A stretch of DNA of 64,000 bases from Shimazuella kribbensis DSM 45090 (GCF_000428065.1 NZ_ATZF01000006.1:180455-244454), one strand, 5' to 3'. Positions 46,304-56,772 are shown, counted from the stretch's first letter. Notes: a model not told the origin generated them from the letters alone. Made by a program: numbers and translations.

Positions 46304-46720
46304 TTGATCAAAATGACAGCAGCGCAATCAAAAGTTTTTAAAAGCAAGGTGATGAAACTAGCTCACCAGATTGCAAAACAAATGACTGGTAACCGTCGTG
46401 AAGTGCTTAGTCTAGCTCTGCGTCTAGCCTGGGGAACCATGAAAGTGAAGCTGTCTAAGTTGGTCTTTGTTCGTAAATGGGTTGCAGAAAGTACATTAGG
46501 AAAATTAAACGAGTCTTCCTACTATAGCAAGGAAAATCAACAGGATATACAAATATTCTCCAAAGTATTTGCACAGATCGGCTCCAAATTCGTAATGATA
46601 CAAGGAAATACCATATATGAAACACCAAAAGCAGTCTTATTCGCTGGTTACCTAGTTGGAAAGACAGGAACCACAACACCCCTCCACACATGGATTCCCA
46701 AATCAATGATGATAGCCTAA
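46304..46720 (+). CDS. Hypothetical protein, phage-like N-terminus, 138 aa
   Basis: Not firmly recognised. The N-terminal part (MTAAQSKVFKSKVMKLAHQIAKQ...) with the REVLSLALRLAW helix resembles small prophage proteins whose sequence runs 'F..A...AK......REYF.EALK.AW'. A basic middle and a C-terminal half with VGKTGTTTPLH follow; GKTG here is not a full P-loop context. TTG 46304 is chosen because GGGGGTGG is five to six bases upstream. ATG 46313 is an alternative. Confidence 0.55.
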   Translation: MIKMTAAQSKVFKSKVMKLAHQIAKQMTGNRREVLSLALRLAWGTMKVKLSKLVFVRKWVAESTLGKLNESSYYSKENQQDIQIFSKVFAQIGSKFVMIQGNTIYETPKAVLFAGYLVGKTGTTTPLHTWIPKSMMIA

Positions 46721-47052
46721 AAAAATATCCTTCCTTACTTCCATTCATAGAGGTCATGAAAGACCGACAAATCGAACACGAATAACGTTATCAAAAAAAC
46801 TTAAATTCACACTCATGTTTCCATACTATCTCAACGGCAAAAACCTTCTATAGTCAAAGCTACGACACTATACGGCACTGTTACAATTGAATACGGTACA
46901 CGCAAAAATCCTCATTGATCTCAAATCATGAGGATTTTTATGATTAAAATTACTCTGTCATCTTAATGCACATTCATTTATACTTTTGTACAGAAAATTG
47001 ACTAAATAATAAAATAGTGTAAAATTACACCCAAAGAACATGGGGTGGTAAA
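46721..47052. other. 332-base gap
   Basis: It holds the terminator at 46904-46939 and AT-rich sequence before the next HTH gene. No gene was seen. Confidence 0.4.
46904..46939 (+). terminator. Hairpin after the 46304-46720 gene
   Basis: AAAAATCCTCAT pairs perfectly with ATGAGGATTTTT around twelve bases. Confidence 0.75.
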
Positions 47053-47529
47053 ATGAATAAAGAAACGATCATACAAGTTGTATCTGAACACTTTAAACTA
47101 GTGAGAACCGAATTTGACTATCACCAAGAAGAGATGGCTGGCATTCTTGGAATCTCCAAAAAAACGTTGGTTCAAATTGAAAAAGGACGTCAAACAGCGG
47201 GCTGGATTCAGGTTGTTTCCCTTTGTGCGATTTTTCAAAACAGCAATATTTTACAAAATGCTTTAGGGGGTGATCCACTCGAAGTGATTCAAACGATTGC
47301 CCGCAATCATTACGAGTGGAAAAGAGCAAAAACAATGGGTGGCAAGGTTTGGTGGATCGAAAAAGGAAAGAAAAATGGTTTTGTTTTACAGAAAAATATC
47401 ATCACCAATCATTATCGCATTTTAGATGAACAGGATGAGCGTTGGTATCGGTCATGGGACGAAGCCTACATTCGAGAGCGTTTTGACGAGCTAACCAAAC
47501 ATAAGAAAAAGGACGTGAAGCATGAGTAA
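47053..47529 (+). CDS. Xre-family HTH protein with C-terminal extension, 158 aa
   Basis: The HTH at about residues 14-55 reads VRTEFDYHQEEMAGILGISKKTLVQIEKGR. The remaining 100 residues form a basic, tryptophan-rich region (YEWKRAKTMGGKVWWIEKG..., RWYRSWDEAYIRERFDEL) found in a subset of Firmicutes HTH proteins; its role is unknown. GGGGTGG precedes ATG by four to five bases. A terminator lies about 100 bases downstream. Confidence 0.75.
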   Translation: MNKETIIQVVSEHFKLVRTEFDYHQEEMAGILGISKKTLVQIEKGRQTAGWIQVVSLCAIFQNSNILQNALGGDPLEVIQTIARNHYEWKRAKTMGGKVWWIEKGKKNGFVLQKNIITNHYRILDEQDERWYRSWDEAYIRERFDELTKHKKKDVKHE

Positions 47530-47625
47530 AATGAACGAATCCAAAAAAAGCACATGAAAGAATCGAATATTGTTTTCATCGAAACGGCATATAACCCCAA
47601 TTAGAATGAACATATTTCCAACGTT

Positions 47626-47660
47626 TGATCAACACCTCACACCTATAGAGGCGTTGATCA
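47626..47660 (+). terminator. Terminator downstream of the Xre gene
   Basis: TGATCAAC-CCTC pairs with GAGG-GTTGATCA around ACACCTATA, followed by TTTTG. Beyond it, a plus frame reading IPPLLQVGNESAFVEMDTSS (about 47668-47800) looks coding-like but lacks a start. It may be a gene remnant. Confidence 0.75.
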
Positions 47661-47804
47661 TTTTGTGCCAAGAATACCTCCACTTCTACAAGTGGGGAAT
47701 GAATCGGCGTTTGTGGAAATGGATACCAGTTCCCTACAAAACACACTCAAACATTTGAAAGTACATTCAGTGGAGGGAGTATTTCAAAAAGCAACAAAGA
47801 AAAA

Positions 47805-47820
47805 ACGAGGTTCCCCTCGT
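47805..47820 (-). terminator. ysxE terminator
   Basis: On the minus strand ACGAGG pairs with CCTCGT around GGAA, followed by TTTTTTC. It starts seven bases after the ysxE stop. Confidence 0.8.
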
Positions 47821-47826
47821 AGGCTA

Positions 47827-48759
47827 TTACCTATTTCGATTTTGTCTCGATCTCTTTTTTTTCTTTGCCGGCCAAAGCATTTTCACTAACTTATTGCACT
47901 CTTGTATATGCGCATATTCTCTAGAAAGATCCGCTATTTCTTCTTGCCTTTCCATGTTGCGAACGAGCCGTTCCGGATACGAAAGAAAGACTGCTAGTAA
48001 TCTTCTTTCTTTTGGCAACAATTTGTTTTCTTGCTCATATGCTGCCAGTATTTCTGCAGGGGATTCTTCTGGAAAACGATGAATCAATGTAGCAAGATCT
48101 TTGACAGGTGAATCAAGTTCAGCATGATCGAAATCAATCCAGAATAACCCATTCTCTCCCGTCAATACATTCGTGGGGTGAATACGATTATGACAAATAG
48201 TGTAGCGTGGTGCTACTCCTTTTTCTAATTCGAGATAGCGATTGATTCCATGAATCGCAAATGTAAAACCGCTCTTAGGAAGATTGGCGTTTTTTTGTGA
48301 TATGGCAGCTTCGCCTTCTTCTAAAGAGGATTGCCAATCGGAAACTCTCACTTCTCGTTCTTTCCACGATTCTAAAGCATTTGTGTCCACTATTTGATGC
48401 AATTTGGGAAATTGAGTTGCGATTGGTTCCGCTAAACGATGAAAATATCCTAAAGAGGAGGCAAGTTCTGTTGCCGAAACATGCTCATCTTCCGATTCTT
48501 TCCAAGGTGTAGCATACCACTGACTACCATAAGCCGATACCACTATTTCCCCATCTTCTGTAGGAACCCATGGAAGCAAATTTGGATACCCTGCTGCTCG
48601 AACTTCTTCCAACATACGATAGAGGACATATAGTTTTTCTCGTGGAGCATGACTTTCTTTCAATGCATATTTTTGATCTCCATCCACCACTTCCCATACA
48701 CCGCCACGATGTTGAACAGAAGAAGGATTCCAACCAAAAGCATGAATCACTTCCCACAT
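47827..48759 (-). CDS. ysxE: CotS/YsxE-family spore-coat kinase-like protein
   Basis: The 310-residue protein has an aminoglycoside-phosphotransferase/CotS fold. The N-lobe has YALKESHAP with the lysine. The C-lobe has ICHNRIHPTNVL (catalytic-loop-like, with HN where active kinases have HxD) and WIDFDHAELDSPVKDLATL, the metal-binding IDF-D equivalent. The coat-associated family may be catalytic or structural. It follows spoVID by 14 bases, the same pair as in Bacillus, so coat assembly is the likely context. The basic tail KKKKRSRQNRNR is notable. Confidence 0.9.
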   Translation of the reverse strand: MWEVIHAFGWNPSSVQHRGGVWEVVDGDQKYALKESHAPREKLYVLYRMLEEVRAAGYPNLLPWVPTEDGEIVVSAYGSQWYATPWKESEDEHVSATELASSLGYFHRLAEPIATQFPKLHQIVDTNALESWKEREVRVSDWQSSLEEGEAAISQKNANLPKSGFTFAIHGINRYLELEKGVAPRYTICHNRIHPTNVLTGENGLFWIDFDHAELDSPVKDLATLIHRFPEESPAEILAAYEQENKLLPKERRLLAVFLSYPERLVRNMERQEEIADLSREYAHIQECNKLVKMLWPAKKKKRSRQNRNR

Positions 48760-48773
48760 AGAAAGCCCTCCTC

Positions 48774-49718
48774 TTAGTTCCGTTTTACCGGAATTTTTAC
48801 GATTTGACCTTCTACCAAGCGATCTGTGGCAAATTCATTCGTTTTCAGAATAGCATCACAAGAGATTTCATATTTTGCAGCTAATGTATCTATAGATTCA
48901 TCTTTTTGAACAATAACCATCTTGAGTGATGTAAATGTATCCTCTTTTCCATTGACTAACCATCTGCTCCAATCTTTTCCGCGTACTTCTTCTTCTGTAC
49001 TACTTGGTTGCTCTACTTCCTCTTGTTTTCCCTCTTCAATTACAAGTAGGGGTTGCGGTGCTTCTTCGCTTTTTTCTTCAAATCGTTCTTTCGCTGTTCT
49101 TCTTGTTTCTCGATGTATGGTTCTGTCTAGTACTGGTTCTTCCACTAAAACTTCCTCTTCTACTGAAACTTTTTCTTCTACCGAAACTTCTTCTTCTTTC
49201 GCTTCTATCCTTTGGGGATCAGGCACTTCTAAAAATTCCGATTGTGCTGGATTAGCAGCAAAAGTAGGGGTTCCTTCTATTTCCTCTTGTTCCTGTGAAT
49301 CATCAGAAATTTCCGTTATTAGTTCTTCCTCTTGATCTGGTAATATCCCATCAATCATTAATACTGCTTCAATCTGCAACTCAAAAGGAGAAAGCAACTG
49401 ATAATCAAAAGATTCTACCTCAGCACAAATATTTGCCAATTCGGCACGATCACGCGGGAGAGTGATCTCTACAGGGATGACATAAGCAATTTCTTCTCCC
49501 TCCAGTTCGTCTGGATCATACTCTAATACATCTGCTTCAGCGATGCTATCGCCTTCATATGTACCGTTCAACCGAAGGTAGCCAAAAATTTTAAGATGAT
49601 GTCCTTCATCTTTGATTTCGACATCTGGATAAAGGTCCAATTCCAATAATGAACTTATCCCTGCCTGTTGTGGATGCAAGCGAATTTTTTCAGAAATATT
49701 AAACCGTAGTTGTTCCAC
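48774..49718 (-). CDS. spoVID: Spore-coat morphogenetic protein SpoVID
   Basis: SpoVID is needed for the coat to encase the forespore. The 314-residue protein has the conserved N-terminal domain (about 1-130, LRFNISEKIRLHPQQAG, with beta-strand repeats). A long acidic, low-complexity linker (about 135-255, EEEVSVEEKVSVEEEV) follows. The C-terminal LysM domain (about 268-314, VQKDESIDTLAAKYEI) ends IVKIPVKRN. The start is GTG with GGAGG upstream. The linker repeats make length variable. It is in an operon with ysxE. Confidence 0.93.
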   Translation of the reverse strand: MEQLRFNISEKIRLHPQQAGISSLLELDLYPDVEIKDEGHHLKIFGYLRLNGTYEGDSIAEADVLEYDPDELEGEEIAYVIPVEITLPRDRAELANICAEVESFDYQLLSPFELQIEAVLMIDGILPDQEEELITEISDDSQEQEEIEGTPTFAANPAQSEFLEVPDPQRIEAKEEEVSVEEKVSVEEEVLVEEPVLDRTIHRETRRTAKERFEEKSEEAPQPLLVIEEGKQEEVEQPSSTEEEVRGKDWSRWLVNGKEDTFTSLKMVIVQKDESIDTLAAKYEISCDAILKTNEFATDRLVEGQIVKIPVKRN

Positions 49719-49956
49719 TTTTACTCCCTCCTCCTATCGTTAAAACCCTTACACTGAACTATATGTACGAGATAAAGGAGTTATCACTATAGAAGGACAA
49801 AATCTTCCTTTGACTAGGTTTTCTTTTACTTTCAAACACCATATGCAATCTATCATTTTGAAAACACATAAATCAGCATAAAAAATCATGAATTTTCTAT
49901 TTTTTACATATCCTTAATTTATGATAATTTCACATGATATGGAGAGGAGATAAAAG

Positions 49957-50442
49957 ATGGAGTTAACTACATCTTTGTCCCAAATGTTAAAAAGCAAAAT
50001 ACACCCCGCTGTTACTCAAGTGGAAAAGCTTATACGAGATATAGATTGTACATATCAACAAGTTATCCCTTACATAACCTCCCCAACTGCTACCCTCAAC
50101 TATGGTAGAAATGTCATCTATCAAACTCCTATTTTTGAAGTAATTGTTTTAAATCTCCCATCATTCACTGCGACACCAATACATGATCATGGAGAGTCCT
50201 TTTGTTGTGTTCGGATTATGAAAGGTGAACTACATAATCGACTTTTTGGAGTGTCATCAACATCGGAAAGTCCACATCTTTTAAAAACGGAAATTTATAC
50301 TACATTGGATTATTTTACAGTGACAAATGATCAAATCCACTCCATGTACAATCCAAACGCTGAATCCCTGATCACTTTCCATATCTATGCCCCACCGATA
50401 AAGAATAATCATATTTTCAAAATGCAACCAATAAAACAGTAA
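49957..50442 (+). CDS. Cysteine dioxygenase-family cupin
   Basis: This non-haem iron enzyme family oxidises cysteine to cysteine sulfinate. The 161-residue cupin has metal histidines H76 and H78 in TPIHDHGESF and a third near residue 129 (DQIHSMYN). It has a CC pair at 83-84 in the region of the human Cys-Tyr crosslink. Bacillus YubC is comparable. GGAGAGGAG precedes ATG. It is a single gene, with a shared hairpin to the convergent gene. Confidence 0.85.
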   Translation: MELTTSLSQMLKSKIHPAVTQVEKLIRDIDCTYQQVIPYITSPTATLNYGRNVIYQTPIFEVIVLNLPSFTATPIHDHGESFCCVRIMKGELHNRLFGVSSTSESPHLLKTEIYTTLDYFTVTNDQIHSMYNPNAESLITFHIYAPPIKNNHIFKMQPIKQ

Positions 50443-50462
50443 TAAAATGCTCCTATACTGGT

Positions 50463-50506
50463 ACAACCTACCGCCAGCTCCATTTGCATGGATGGCAGTA
50501 GGTTGT
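50463..50506. terminator. Bidirectional terminator
   Basis: ACAACCTACCGCCA...CTCCAT pairs with ATGGAT...GGCAGTAGGTTGT around TTGC. It lies between convergent genes and is GC-rich with few mismatches. Confidence 0.75.
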
Positions 50507-50514
50507 AGTTGCGG

Positions 50515-50751
50515 TCAATTTATCTCTCGTATGACCTGATTCAGGGATTGGATGTCTTCCTGATAGATATAGCTATCCAGATTCCCGATCGCAGACTCCA
50601 GCGTTGTAGTGGCGCGCATCGCATCTTCAGCTTGCAGATAAGCCAGTGCCTGCGCGACATCGTCAGATACAGGCCATAGGAGATGCATTTGCACCCTTGT
50701 CAGCACATCGATCTGGGCCTGATACCTGTTTATCTCTTCGTTCTCGCTCAT
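50515..50751 (-). CDS. Small helical hypothetical protein, 78 aa
   Basis: Not recognised. It is acidic and predicted all-helical (EEINRYQAQIDVLTRVQMHL; VAQALAYLQAEDAM), with no membrane segment. GGGAG lies just upstream of a double ATG; the second ATG (50751) has the better spacing. It is slightly richer in GC than neighbours. Confidence 0.55.
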   Translation of the reverse strand: MSENEEINRYQAQIDVLTRVQMHLLWPVSDDVAQALAYLQAEDAMRATTTLESAIGNLDSYIYQEDIQSLNQVIREIN

Positions 50752-51022
50752 CATGCTCCCTGTTGTTGTTACGAAATATATCTATAAAAATTATACAAAA
50801 AACGAAGTTAAAAGACAAAATATTTGGAATTAATAGCAATTGAATCACTTAAAGTTAAAAGTATAAACTCCAACCGTTCATCAAAACATAAAAAAATGGC
50901 ACTTTCTGCCGTCTTTCATTTCTAATAAAACAGATATCATTACTTGAAACCATACATGTTCTTATGTTATTTTCGAGGAATGAGCACTTGATTCACTACG
51001 ATCAAGAAGGAGCCAAAACAGA

Positions 51023-52438
51023 ATGAAACAACAACAAATAGGTGTGATTGGTTTAGGAGTAATGGGCAGAAATTTGGCCTTAAATATGGAAAGCCGCGGA
51101 TATTCGGTGGCTGTATTTGATAACTTTACCAATTTGATTGATCCATTTCTCCAAAAAGATGCTTCTGGTAAAAATATTGTCGGTACATATCGTGTAGAAG
51201 AATTGGTACAAAGTCTGGAGAAACCTAGAAAAATATTAATGATGATCAAAGCAGGTGCGCCAACCGATGCGACGATTGATCAAATCAAACCTTTTTTGGA
51301 TAAAGGAGATATTTTAATCGATGGAGGAAATACATATTTCCATGACACCATCCGCCGCAATAAAGAACTAGATGCTAGTGGAATTCACTTTATTGGTGCA
51401 GGTGTTTCCGGTGGAGAAGAAGGAGCATTGCATGGTCCATCAATCATGCCCGGTGGACAAAAAGAGGCTTATGATTTGGTGGAACCAATCCTCACTGCAA
51501 TTGCAGCAAAGGTAAATGGTGAGCCTTGTTGTACCTATATTGGGCCAAATGGTGCCGGACACTACGTAAAAATGGTCCACAATGGAATTGAATATGGAGA
51601 TATGCAACTTATATCCGAAGCTTATTTTCTTTTAAAACAAGTACTTGGATTAGATGCAGAGGAACTACATGAAGTTTTTGCTGAATGGAACAAAGGAGAG
51701 TTAGATAGTTATCTTATCGAAATAACCGCAGACATTTTCACCAAAAAAGATGAAAAAACGGGTAAACCTCTTGTAGATGTAATTCTAGACACTGCTGGCC
51801 AAAAAGGAACTGGCAAATGGACAAGCCAAGATGCATTAGAACTAGGAATTCCACTATCCATTATTACGGAATCTGTGTTTGCACGAATTATTTCTTCCAT
51901 GAAAGAAGAGAGAGTAAGAGCAAGTAAGATTCTCCAAGGACCGGAAGTCAAGCCATACGATGGAGACAAAACAGAATTAATTGAGGCAATCCGCAAAGCA
52001 CTCTATTTGAGCAAAATTTGCTCCTATGCACAAGGTTTTACGCAATTACGTGCAGCAGCAAAGGAATACAATTGGGATCTTCCTTATGGCAACATCGCCA
52101 TGATTTTCCGTGGTGGTTGTATTATCCGAGCACAATTTTTGCAAAAAATCAAAGAAGCTTATGATCGTAACCCAGAGTTGAACAATTTGTTACTTGATCC
52201 CTATTTCCAACATATCGCTGAAGAATATCAATCTGCACTTCGTCATGTACTTGCCATATCAATCGAAAATGGTATTCCTGCACCTTCCTTCTATAGCGCA
52301 CTTGCTTACTATGACAGCTATCGCACGGAAACACTGCCAGCTAATTTACTGCAAGCTCAGCGAGATTACTTCGGAGCACACACGTACCAACGCATAGATG
52401 AAGCAGGAACATTCCATACCGATTGGATAAAGAAATAG
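51023..52438 (+). CDS. gnd: 6-phosphogluconate dehydrogenase, decarboxylating
   Basis: This enzyme of the oxidative pentose phosphate pathway makes ribulose 5-phosphate, CO2 and NADPH. The 471-residue protein has the Rossmann motif [12 protein letters not shown], substrate motif [19 protein letters not shown], catalytic lysine in [16 protein letters not shown] and the C-terminal tail HTDWIKK. AAGGAG precedes ATG. It is convergent with the cyclase-zwf pair, which supplies the preceding pathway step. Confidence 0.97.
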   Translation: MKQQQIGVIGLGVMGRNLALNMESRGYSVAVFDNFTNLIDPFLQKDASGKNIVGTYRVEELVQSLEKPRKILMMIKAGAPTDATIDQIKPFLDKGDILIDGGNTYFHDTIRRNKELDASGIHFIGAGVSGGEEGALHGPSIMPGGQKEAYDLVEPILTAIAAKVNGEPCCTYIGPNGAGHYVKMVHNGIEYGDMQLISEAYFLLKQVLGLDAEELHEVFAEWNKGELDSYLIEITADIFTKKDEKTGKPLVDVILDTAGQKGTGKWTSQDALELGIPLSIITESVFARIISSMKEERVRASKILQGPEVKPYDGDKTELIEAIRKALYLSKICSYAQGFTQLRAAAKEYNWDLPYGNIAMIFRGGCIIRAQFLQKIKEAYDRNPELNNLLLDPYFQHIAEEYQSALRHVLAISIENGIPAPSFYSALAYYDSYRTETLPANLLQAQRDYFGAHTYQRIDEAGTFHTDWIKK

Positions 52439-52443
52439 AAAAC

Positions 52444-52480
52444 AAAAAAAGGCTGTAGGGAGTATCCTACAGCCTTTTTT
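52444..52480. terminator. Bidirectional terminator between gnd and the cyclase gene
   Basis: GGCTGTAGG pairs with CCTACAGCC around six bases, flanked by A-run and T-run, so it works in both directions. Confidence 0.9.
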
Positions 52481-52484
52481 ATTG

Positions 52485-53105
52485 TTACTCATTTATGCCA
52501 TCAAACAAGAGAACACGTGCTGGAGCAGCATCAATACCTTTTAGTTTTAGAGGGGCTGCGACCATAAAATAGGTACCAGCTTTGACTTCTTTCAAATTTA
52601 AACCTTCCATTACAATAATATTTGCTCCAAAAAGTGCTTTATGGGTGGGATGCCCTTCTTGACTACGTTCAATTCCAAGTGCATCAATGCCTACCCCTTT
52701 AATCTTCCGATCGACTAAATATTTTGCTCCATCTTCTTTCAGAAAGATAAAATCAAAGTTAAATGCTTCATCAAAAGAATTTCGCGTTTTAAAAAGAACA
52801 AAATCTCCTTCTGCGATATGCAAAGGTTCTAAATCAGCTCTCGATATCCCATCTTCTACACGAGATAAGTCAAATACTTTTACCTTCCCAACTAAATTAT
52901 CGATAGGAATCGTTTCAAATGTTTCTCCATCGTTAATCATATGAAGAGGAGCGTCAATATGTGTACCTGTATGTGCATCCATTTCAATTCGTGATTCTGT
53001 TACATGCCCATTGGTTGAAGTCGTAAAAGAAGGCTGTTTTTCCGGTTTATTTTTATATACTGGCATCCCTTCGAATACAGGCACCGTAATATCGTAGATT
53101 TTCAT
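52485..53105 (-). CDS. Cyclase-family (KynB-like) metal hydrolase
   Basis: The 206-residue protein has the cyclase/arylformamidase signature HTGTHIDAPLHM (zinc ligands H, H, D) and a distal histidine in EGHPTHKAL. Family members hydrolyse N-formylkynurenine, isatin or related compounds; no kynurenine genes are nearby, so the substrate is open. It follows zwf by 13 bases with GGGGTG as SD, so it is cotranscribed with zwf. Confidence 0.87.
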   Translation of the reverse strand: MKIYDITVPVFEGMPVYKNKPEKQPSFTTSTNGHVTESRIEMDAHTGTHIDAPLHMINDGETFETIPIDNLVGKVKVFDLSRVEDGISRADLEPLHIAEGDFVLFKTRNSFDEAFNFDFIFLKEDGAKYLVDRKIKGVGIDALGIERSQEGHPTHKALFGANIIVMEGLNLKEVKAGTYFMVAAPLKLKGIDAAPARVLLFDGINE

Positions 53106-53118
53106 GTACTCACCCCAT

Positions 53119-54606
53119 TTAAGAATTGGATGGCTTACTTTTTACAGTCCACCAGAAAAAGCCATCTTTTGCTAACAATTCATCCGATGCATCCGGGCCC
53201 ATTGAGCCAGACTCGTAATTTGGAAACGCTATGTCTTTGTTTTTGTTCCATGCTTTGGAAATCGCATCTACAAATTTCCATGAAATAGAGACTTCATCCC
53301 AGTGTGTATAGTGAGTGGCATCACCAAGTAAACAATCAAATAAAAGCCTTTCATACGCTTCTGGTGTATTCATCTTATCGTCACAATTACTGCAATAATG
53401 AAGTTGGATAGGAAGAGAATCTTCTTTTCCTGTCTTTTGTTGAGCATTGAGATGTAGGGTCATTCCTTCATCTGGCTGAATGTGAATTTCCAATAAATTT
53501 GGATGTGGATGATTTTTATCTCGATAGAGATTCATCGGCAAGTCTTTAAATTGAATCACTATTTTTGTTGACTTTTCTTCCATTCGTTTCCCAGTACGAA
53601 TATAAATCGGCACTCCAGCCCATCGGTAGTTATCAATCATTAACTTCCCAGCTACAAATGTGTCGGTAGTAGAATCAGAGTCTACATTATTTTCTTCTCG
53701 ATAACCAATGACATCTTGCCCTTGTACTCGACCACTGCCATATTGTCCACGAACAAAATACTCTCCTACTTCTTCTTCTGTAACTGGACGAAGGGCACGC
53801 AGTACTTTCACTTTTTCACTTTGGATTTCATCTCTTGTCAAGTTAATAGGAGGTTCCATTGCTAGCAATGCTACCATTTGAAGCATGTGATTTTGCACCA
53901 TATCCAAAAGTGCTCCAGATGATTCATAGTACCTACCCCGATCCTCTACACCTAATGTTTCACTGGATGTGATTTGAATGTTCGAGATATATTGGTTGTT
54001 CCATAATTCTTCAAAGATCGCATTGGCAAACCGAATAACAGTGATGTTTTGCACCATTTCTTTTCCTAAGTAGTGATCAATTCGATACACTTGATCTTCG
54101 GTAAATACTCGACCAATCTGGTTATTGAGGTCTTTGGCAGACTCATAATCATGACCAAAAGGTTTTTCAATAACAACGCGGCTCCACCCATCAGTCGCCG
54201 TTAATCCACTGGATTTCAAGTTTTCGCAGATCGTCCCAAAAAATTCTGGAGCCATTGCTAAATAAAAAATTCGATTTCCCTCTGTGTGATATTGACCATC
54301 CAATTGTTGTAACAACACTTGTAAACGCTCAAAAGATTGCTTGTCTGTTACATCAGCAGATTGAAAATAAAAATGGGATGCAAAATGTTGTATTTGCTTA
54401 TTGTCGCTCTTTCCAGTAGATTGAACCACACTTTTTCGAAAGTCTTCGTTGGACATCTCTCCACGAGCTACTCCAACAACCGCAAAATCATCGGATAATT
54501 TATTTTTTCGATACAACTTAAAAAGGGAAGGAAATAATTTTCGTTTCGCTAAGTCACCTGTCGCACCAAATATCACGACGATAGCTTTTGGTTGTTTTTC
54601 TGACAT
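53119..54606 (-). CDS. zwf: Glucose-6-phosphate 1-dehydrogenase
   Basis: This is the first enzyme of the oxidative pentose phosphate pathway. The 495-residue protein has the nucleotide motif IFGATGDLAKRKLFPSL, the active-site RIDHYLGKEMVQN and EKPFGHD. The end (GFFWWTVKSKP) is normal. ATG at 54606 follows GAGGTG; a GTG two codons upstream is possible. It partners with gnd on the other side of the terminator. Confidence 0.97.
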   Translation of the reverse strand: MSEKQPKAIVVIFGATGDLAKRKLFPSLFKLYRKNKLSDDFAVVGVARGEMSNEDFRKSVVQSTGKSDNKQIQHFASHFYFQSADVTDKQSFERLQVLLQQLDGQYHTEGNRIFYLAMAPEFFGTICENLKSSGLTATDGWSRVVIEKPFGHDYESAKDLNNQIGRVFTEDQVYRIDHYLGKEMVQNITVIRFANAIFEELWNNQYISNIQITSSETLGVEDRGRYYESSGALLDMVQNHMLQMVALLAMEPPINLTRDEIQSEKVKVLRALRPVTEEEVGEYFVRGQYGSGRVQGQDVIGYREENNVDSDSTTDTFVAGKLMIDNYRWAGVPIYIRTGKRMEEKSTKIVIQFKDLPMNLYRDKNHPHPNLLEIHIQPDEGMTLHLNAQQKTGKEDSLPIQLHYCSNCDDKMNTPEAYERLLFDCLLGDATHYTHWDEVSISWKFVDAISKAWNKNKDIAFPNYESGSMGPDASDELLAKDGFFWWTVKSKPSNS

Positions 54607-54685
54607 AAACACACCTCATTTGATAAGAAAGAAACGGACGTTACCGAAAACGATAGTTGACGCTATACAGCAGAAAAAGGAAGAG

Positions 54686-54711
54686 AAAAACCTCAACCAA
54701 ATTAGGTTTTT
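54686..54711. terminator. ptsG terminator
   Basis: AAAAACCT pairs with AGGTTTTT across the CAACCAAATT region. It lies about 15-40 bases downstream of the ptsG stop. Confidence 0.65.
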
Positions 54712-54726
54712 CATTTCCTAGATCCA

Positions 54727-56772
54727 TTAATCTATCTCTACTATTTGATTTTCTTTCAATTTTACCGTTCCATGCTTTAACACCGTTACTTTCTGACCTT
54801 CTTTTAAATTTGTAAAAATAATAGGTGTAACTATAGCTGGAGCATTTTCTTTCAAATATTTCAAGTCTACTTCTAAAAGCAACTGACCACTGGACACTTT
54901 ATCCCCTTGTGAAACATGTGCTGTAAAACCTTCCCCTTTTAGATTTACTGTATCAATCCCAATATGAATTAATATCTCGTGTCCAGTATTTGAAGTAAGG
55001 CCAATAGCATGTTTCGTTTCAAATAGTGTCTCAATGGTTCCATCGCATGGTGCCACGATCTTCCCATTAGATGGGATGATTGCAAATCCATCCCCCATCA
55101 TTTTTTGCGAAAATACTTGATCAGGCACCTCTGACAATGGTACTATTTCTCCCTCGATTGGCGCAACAAATTCCCCAATTTTTTCATCCGTTGGAGCTGC
55201 ATCCACTGCATCAGCAATGATATCAGGCGGATTAACAGAAGTACGACCTTCGATTACATCTTGAATTTGTCCTTTTAACATATCTGATTTTGGCCCAAAT
55301 ATCGCTTGGATGTTGTTTCCTACTTCTAATACACCTGCGGCTCCAAGTTGTTTTAACTTTTCTTTATCTACATTTTTAGCTTCATGAACGGATACACGTA
55401 GACGAGTAATACAAGCATCTAAGTGTGAAATATTTTCTTTTCCACCCAATGCTGAAAGCACTTGCGATGGCAACTCCTCTTTTCCGGTATTCGTGGAAGA
55501 TATAACTTTTTTGTCTTCACTCTTTTCTTCTCGACCTGGTGTTTTAAGATTAAACTTACGAATCGCAAACCGAAAACCAAAATAATAAATAACTGCAAAA
55601 ACAAGACCGACAGGTATCACCAACCACCAAGCTGTGCGGTTTTGCAGAACTCCGAACAATAAATAATCAATTACCCCACCAGAGAAAGTCATCCCGATTT
55701 TTACATTTAGTAATTGCATTGTCATGAACGATAGTCCAGCAAACACGGCATGGATTGCAAACAATACTGGTGCAACAAACAAGAAAGTAAATTCAATTGG
55801 TTCCGTAATACCAGTCAAGAAAGAAGTCAAAGCTGCTGAACCCATAATACCAGCAACATATTTTTTATGTTCTGGTCGTGCTTCATGGTACATCGCTAGT
55901 GCAGCAGCAGGCAGACCAAACATCATGAACGGAAACTTACCAGCCATAAAGGTTCCAGCTGTTAAAGCAACGCCATCTTTTAATTGGGCAAAAAAGATTT
56001 TTTGATCTCCGTGTATGATTTGACCGGCTTTGGTTACATACTCTCCAAATTCGTACCAGAATGGAGCGTAAAAAATATGGTGCAATCCAAATGGAATTAA
56101 AGAACGTTCAATAATACCAAAGATAAGAGCAGAAACAGTAAGATTGGCATTTACCATACTTGTAGAGAAAGTATTCAATCCATGTTGAATGGGAGGCCAA
56201 ATAAAGACCAGCAAAACACCTAAAATAATGGCAAAAAATCCTGTGATAATGGGTACAAAACGCTTCCCAGCAAAAAATCCTAAGTAAGAGGGTAATTCAA
56301 TTTTATAATAGCGATTAAACAATATAGCAGCTAAGGCACCCATGATGATCCCGCCAAAGACCCCTGTTTGCAACGTTGGAATCCCCAAAATACTCGCAAA
56401 GGCAGGATTACTGGCGATTTGTGCTGGGTCCAACTGCTTGGTAGCAATGAGTATGGTACTCATTGTTTTGTTCATAATCAGATAACCAACAATCGCTGCA
56501 AGTGCAGCCACTCCGTCACCAGCGAGACCTACTGCAACCCCCACTGCAAATAAGAGTGACAAGTTTCCAAAAATGATATCTCCAGCAGAAGATAACACAT
56601 TGGAAACTAACTGTACCCAACTAGCATTTAATGCAGGGATAAACTGGATTAATGTAGGATTTTGCAGGGCAGTACCGACACCAAGTAAAATACCAGCTGC
56701 AGGCAATATTGCTACTGGCAGCATCAATGCTCTCCCTACTTTTTGGAGTTCTCCAAAAATCTTTTTAAACAC
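54727..56772 (-). CDS. ptsG: PTS glucose-specific EIICBA
   Basis: This permease phosphorylates and imports glucose. The 681-residue protein has EIIC (about 1-400, [20 protein letters not shown] onward). EIIB follows, with the phospho-cysteine in [10 protein letters not shown] (about 470). EIIA has the phospho-histidine in [17 protein letters not shown] at 56772 is the start because the protein then begins [16 protein letters not shown] like Bacillus PtsG, with AAGGGTG seven bases upstream; a longer hydrophobic frame is rejected. A cre-like box lies about 190 bases upstream. A GlcT-type antiterminator hairpin was not confirmed. Confidence 0.95.
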   Translation of the reverse strand: MFKKIFGELQKVGRALMLPVAILPAAGILLGVGTALQNPTLIQFIPALNASWVQLVSNVLSSAGDIIFGNLSLLFAVGVAVGLAGDGVAALAAIVGYLIMNKTMSTILIATKQLDPAQIASNPAFASILGIPTLQTGVFGGIIMGALAAILFNRYYKIELPSYLGFFAGKRFVPIITGFFAIILGVLLVFIWPPIQHGLNTFSTSMVNANLTVSALIFGIIERSLIPFGLHHIFYAPFWYEFGEYVTKAGQIIHGDQKIFFAQLKDGVALTAGTFMAGKFPFMMFGLPAAALAMYHEARPEHKKYVAGIMGSAALTSFLTGITEPIEFTFLFVAPVLFAIHAVFAGLSFMTMQLLNVKIGMTFSGGVIDYLLFGVLQNRTAWWLVIPVGLVFAVIYYFGFRFAIRKFNLKTPGREEKSEDKKVISSTNTGKEELPSQVLSALGGKENISHLDACITRLRVSVHEAKNVDKEKLKQLGAAGVLEVGNNIQAIFGPKSDMLKGQIQDVIEGRTSVNPPDIIADAVDAAPTDEKIGEFVAPIEGEIVPLSEVPDQVFSQKMMGDGFAIIPSNGKIVAPCDGTIETLFETKHAIGLTSNTGHEILIHIGIDTVNLKGEGFTAHVSQGDKVSSGQLLLEVDLKYLKENAPAIVTPIIFTNLKEGQKVTVLKHGTVKLKENQIVEID

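Noticed and set aside
47570..47758. Small plus-strand ORF after the Xre gene
   Set aside because: It crosses a strong terminator hairpin with T-run (47626-47660) and has no SD.
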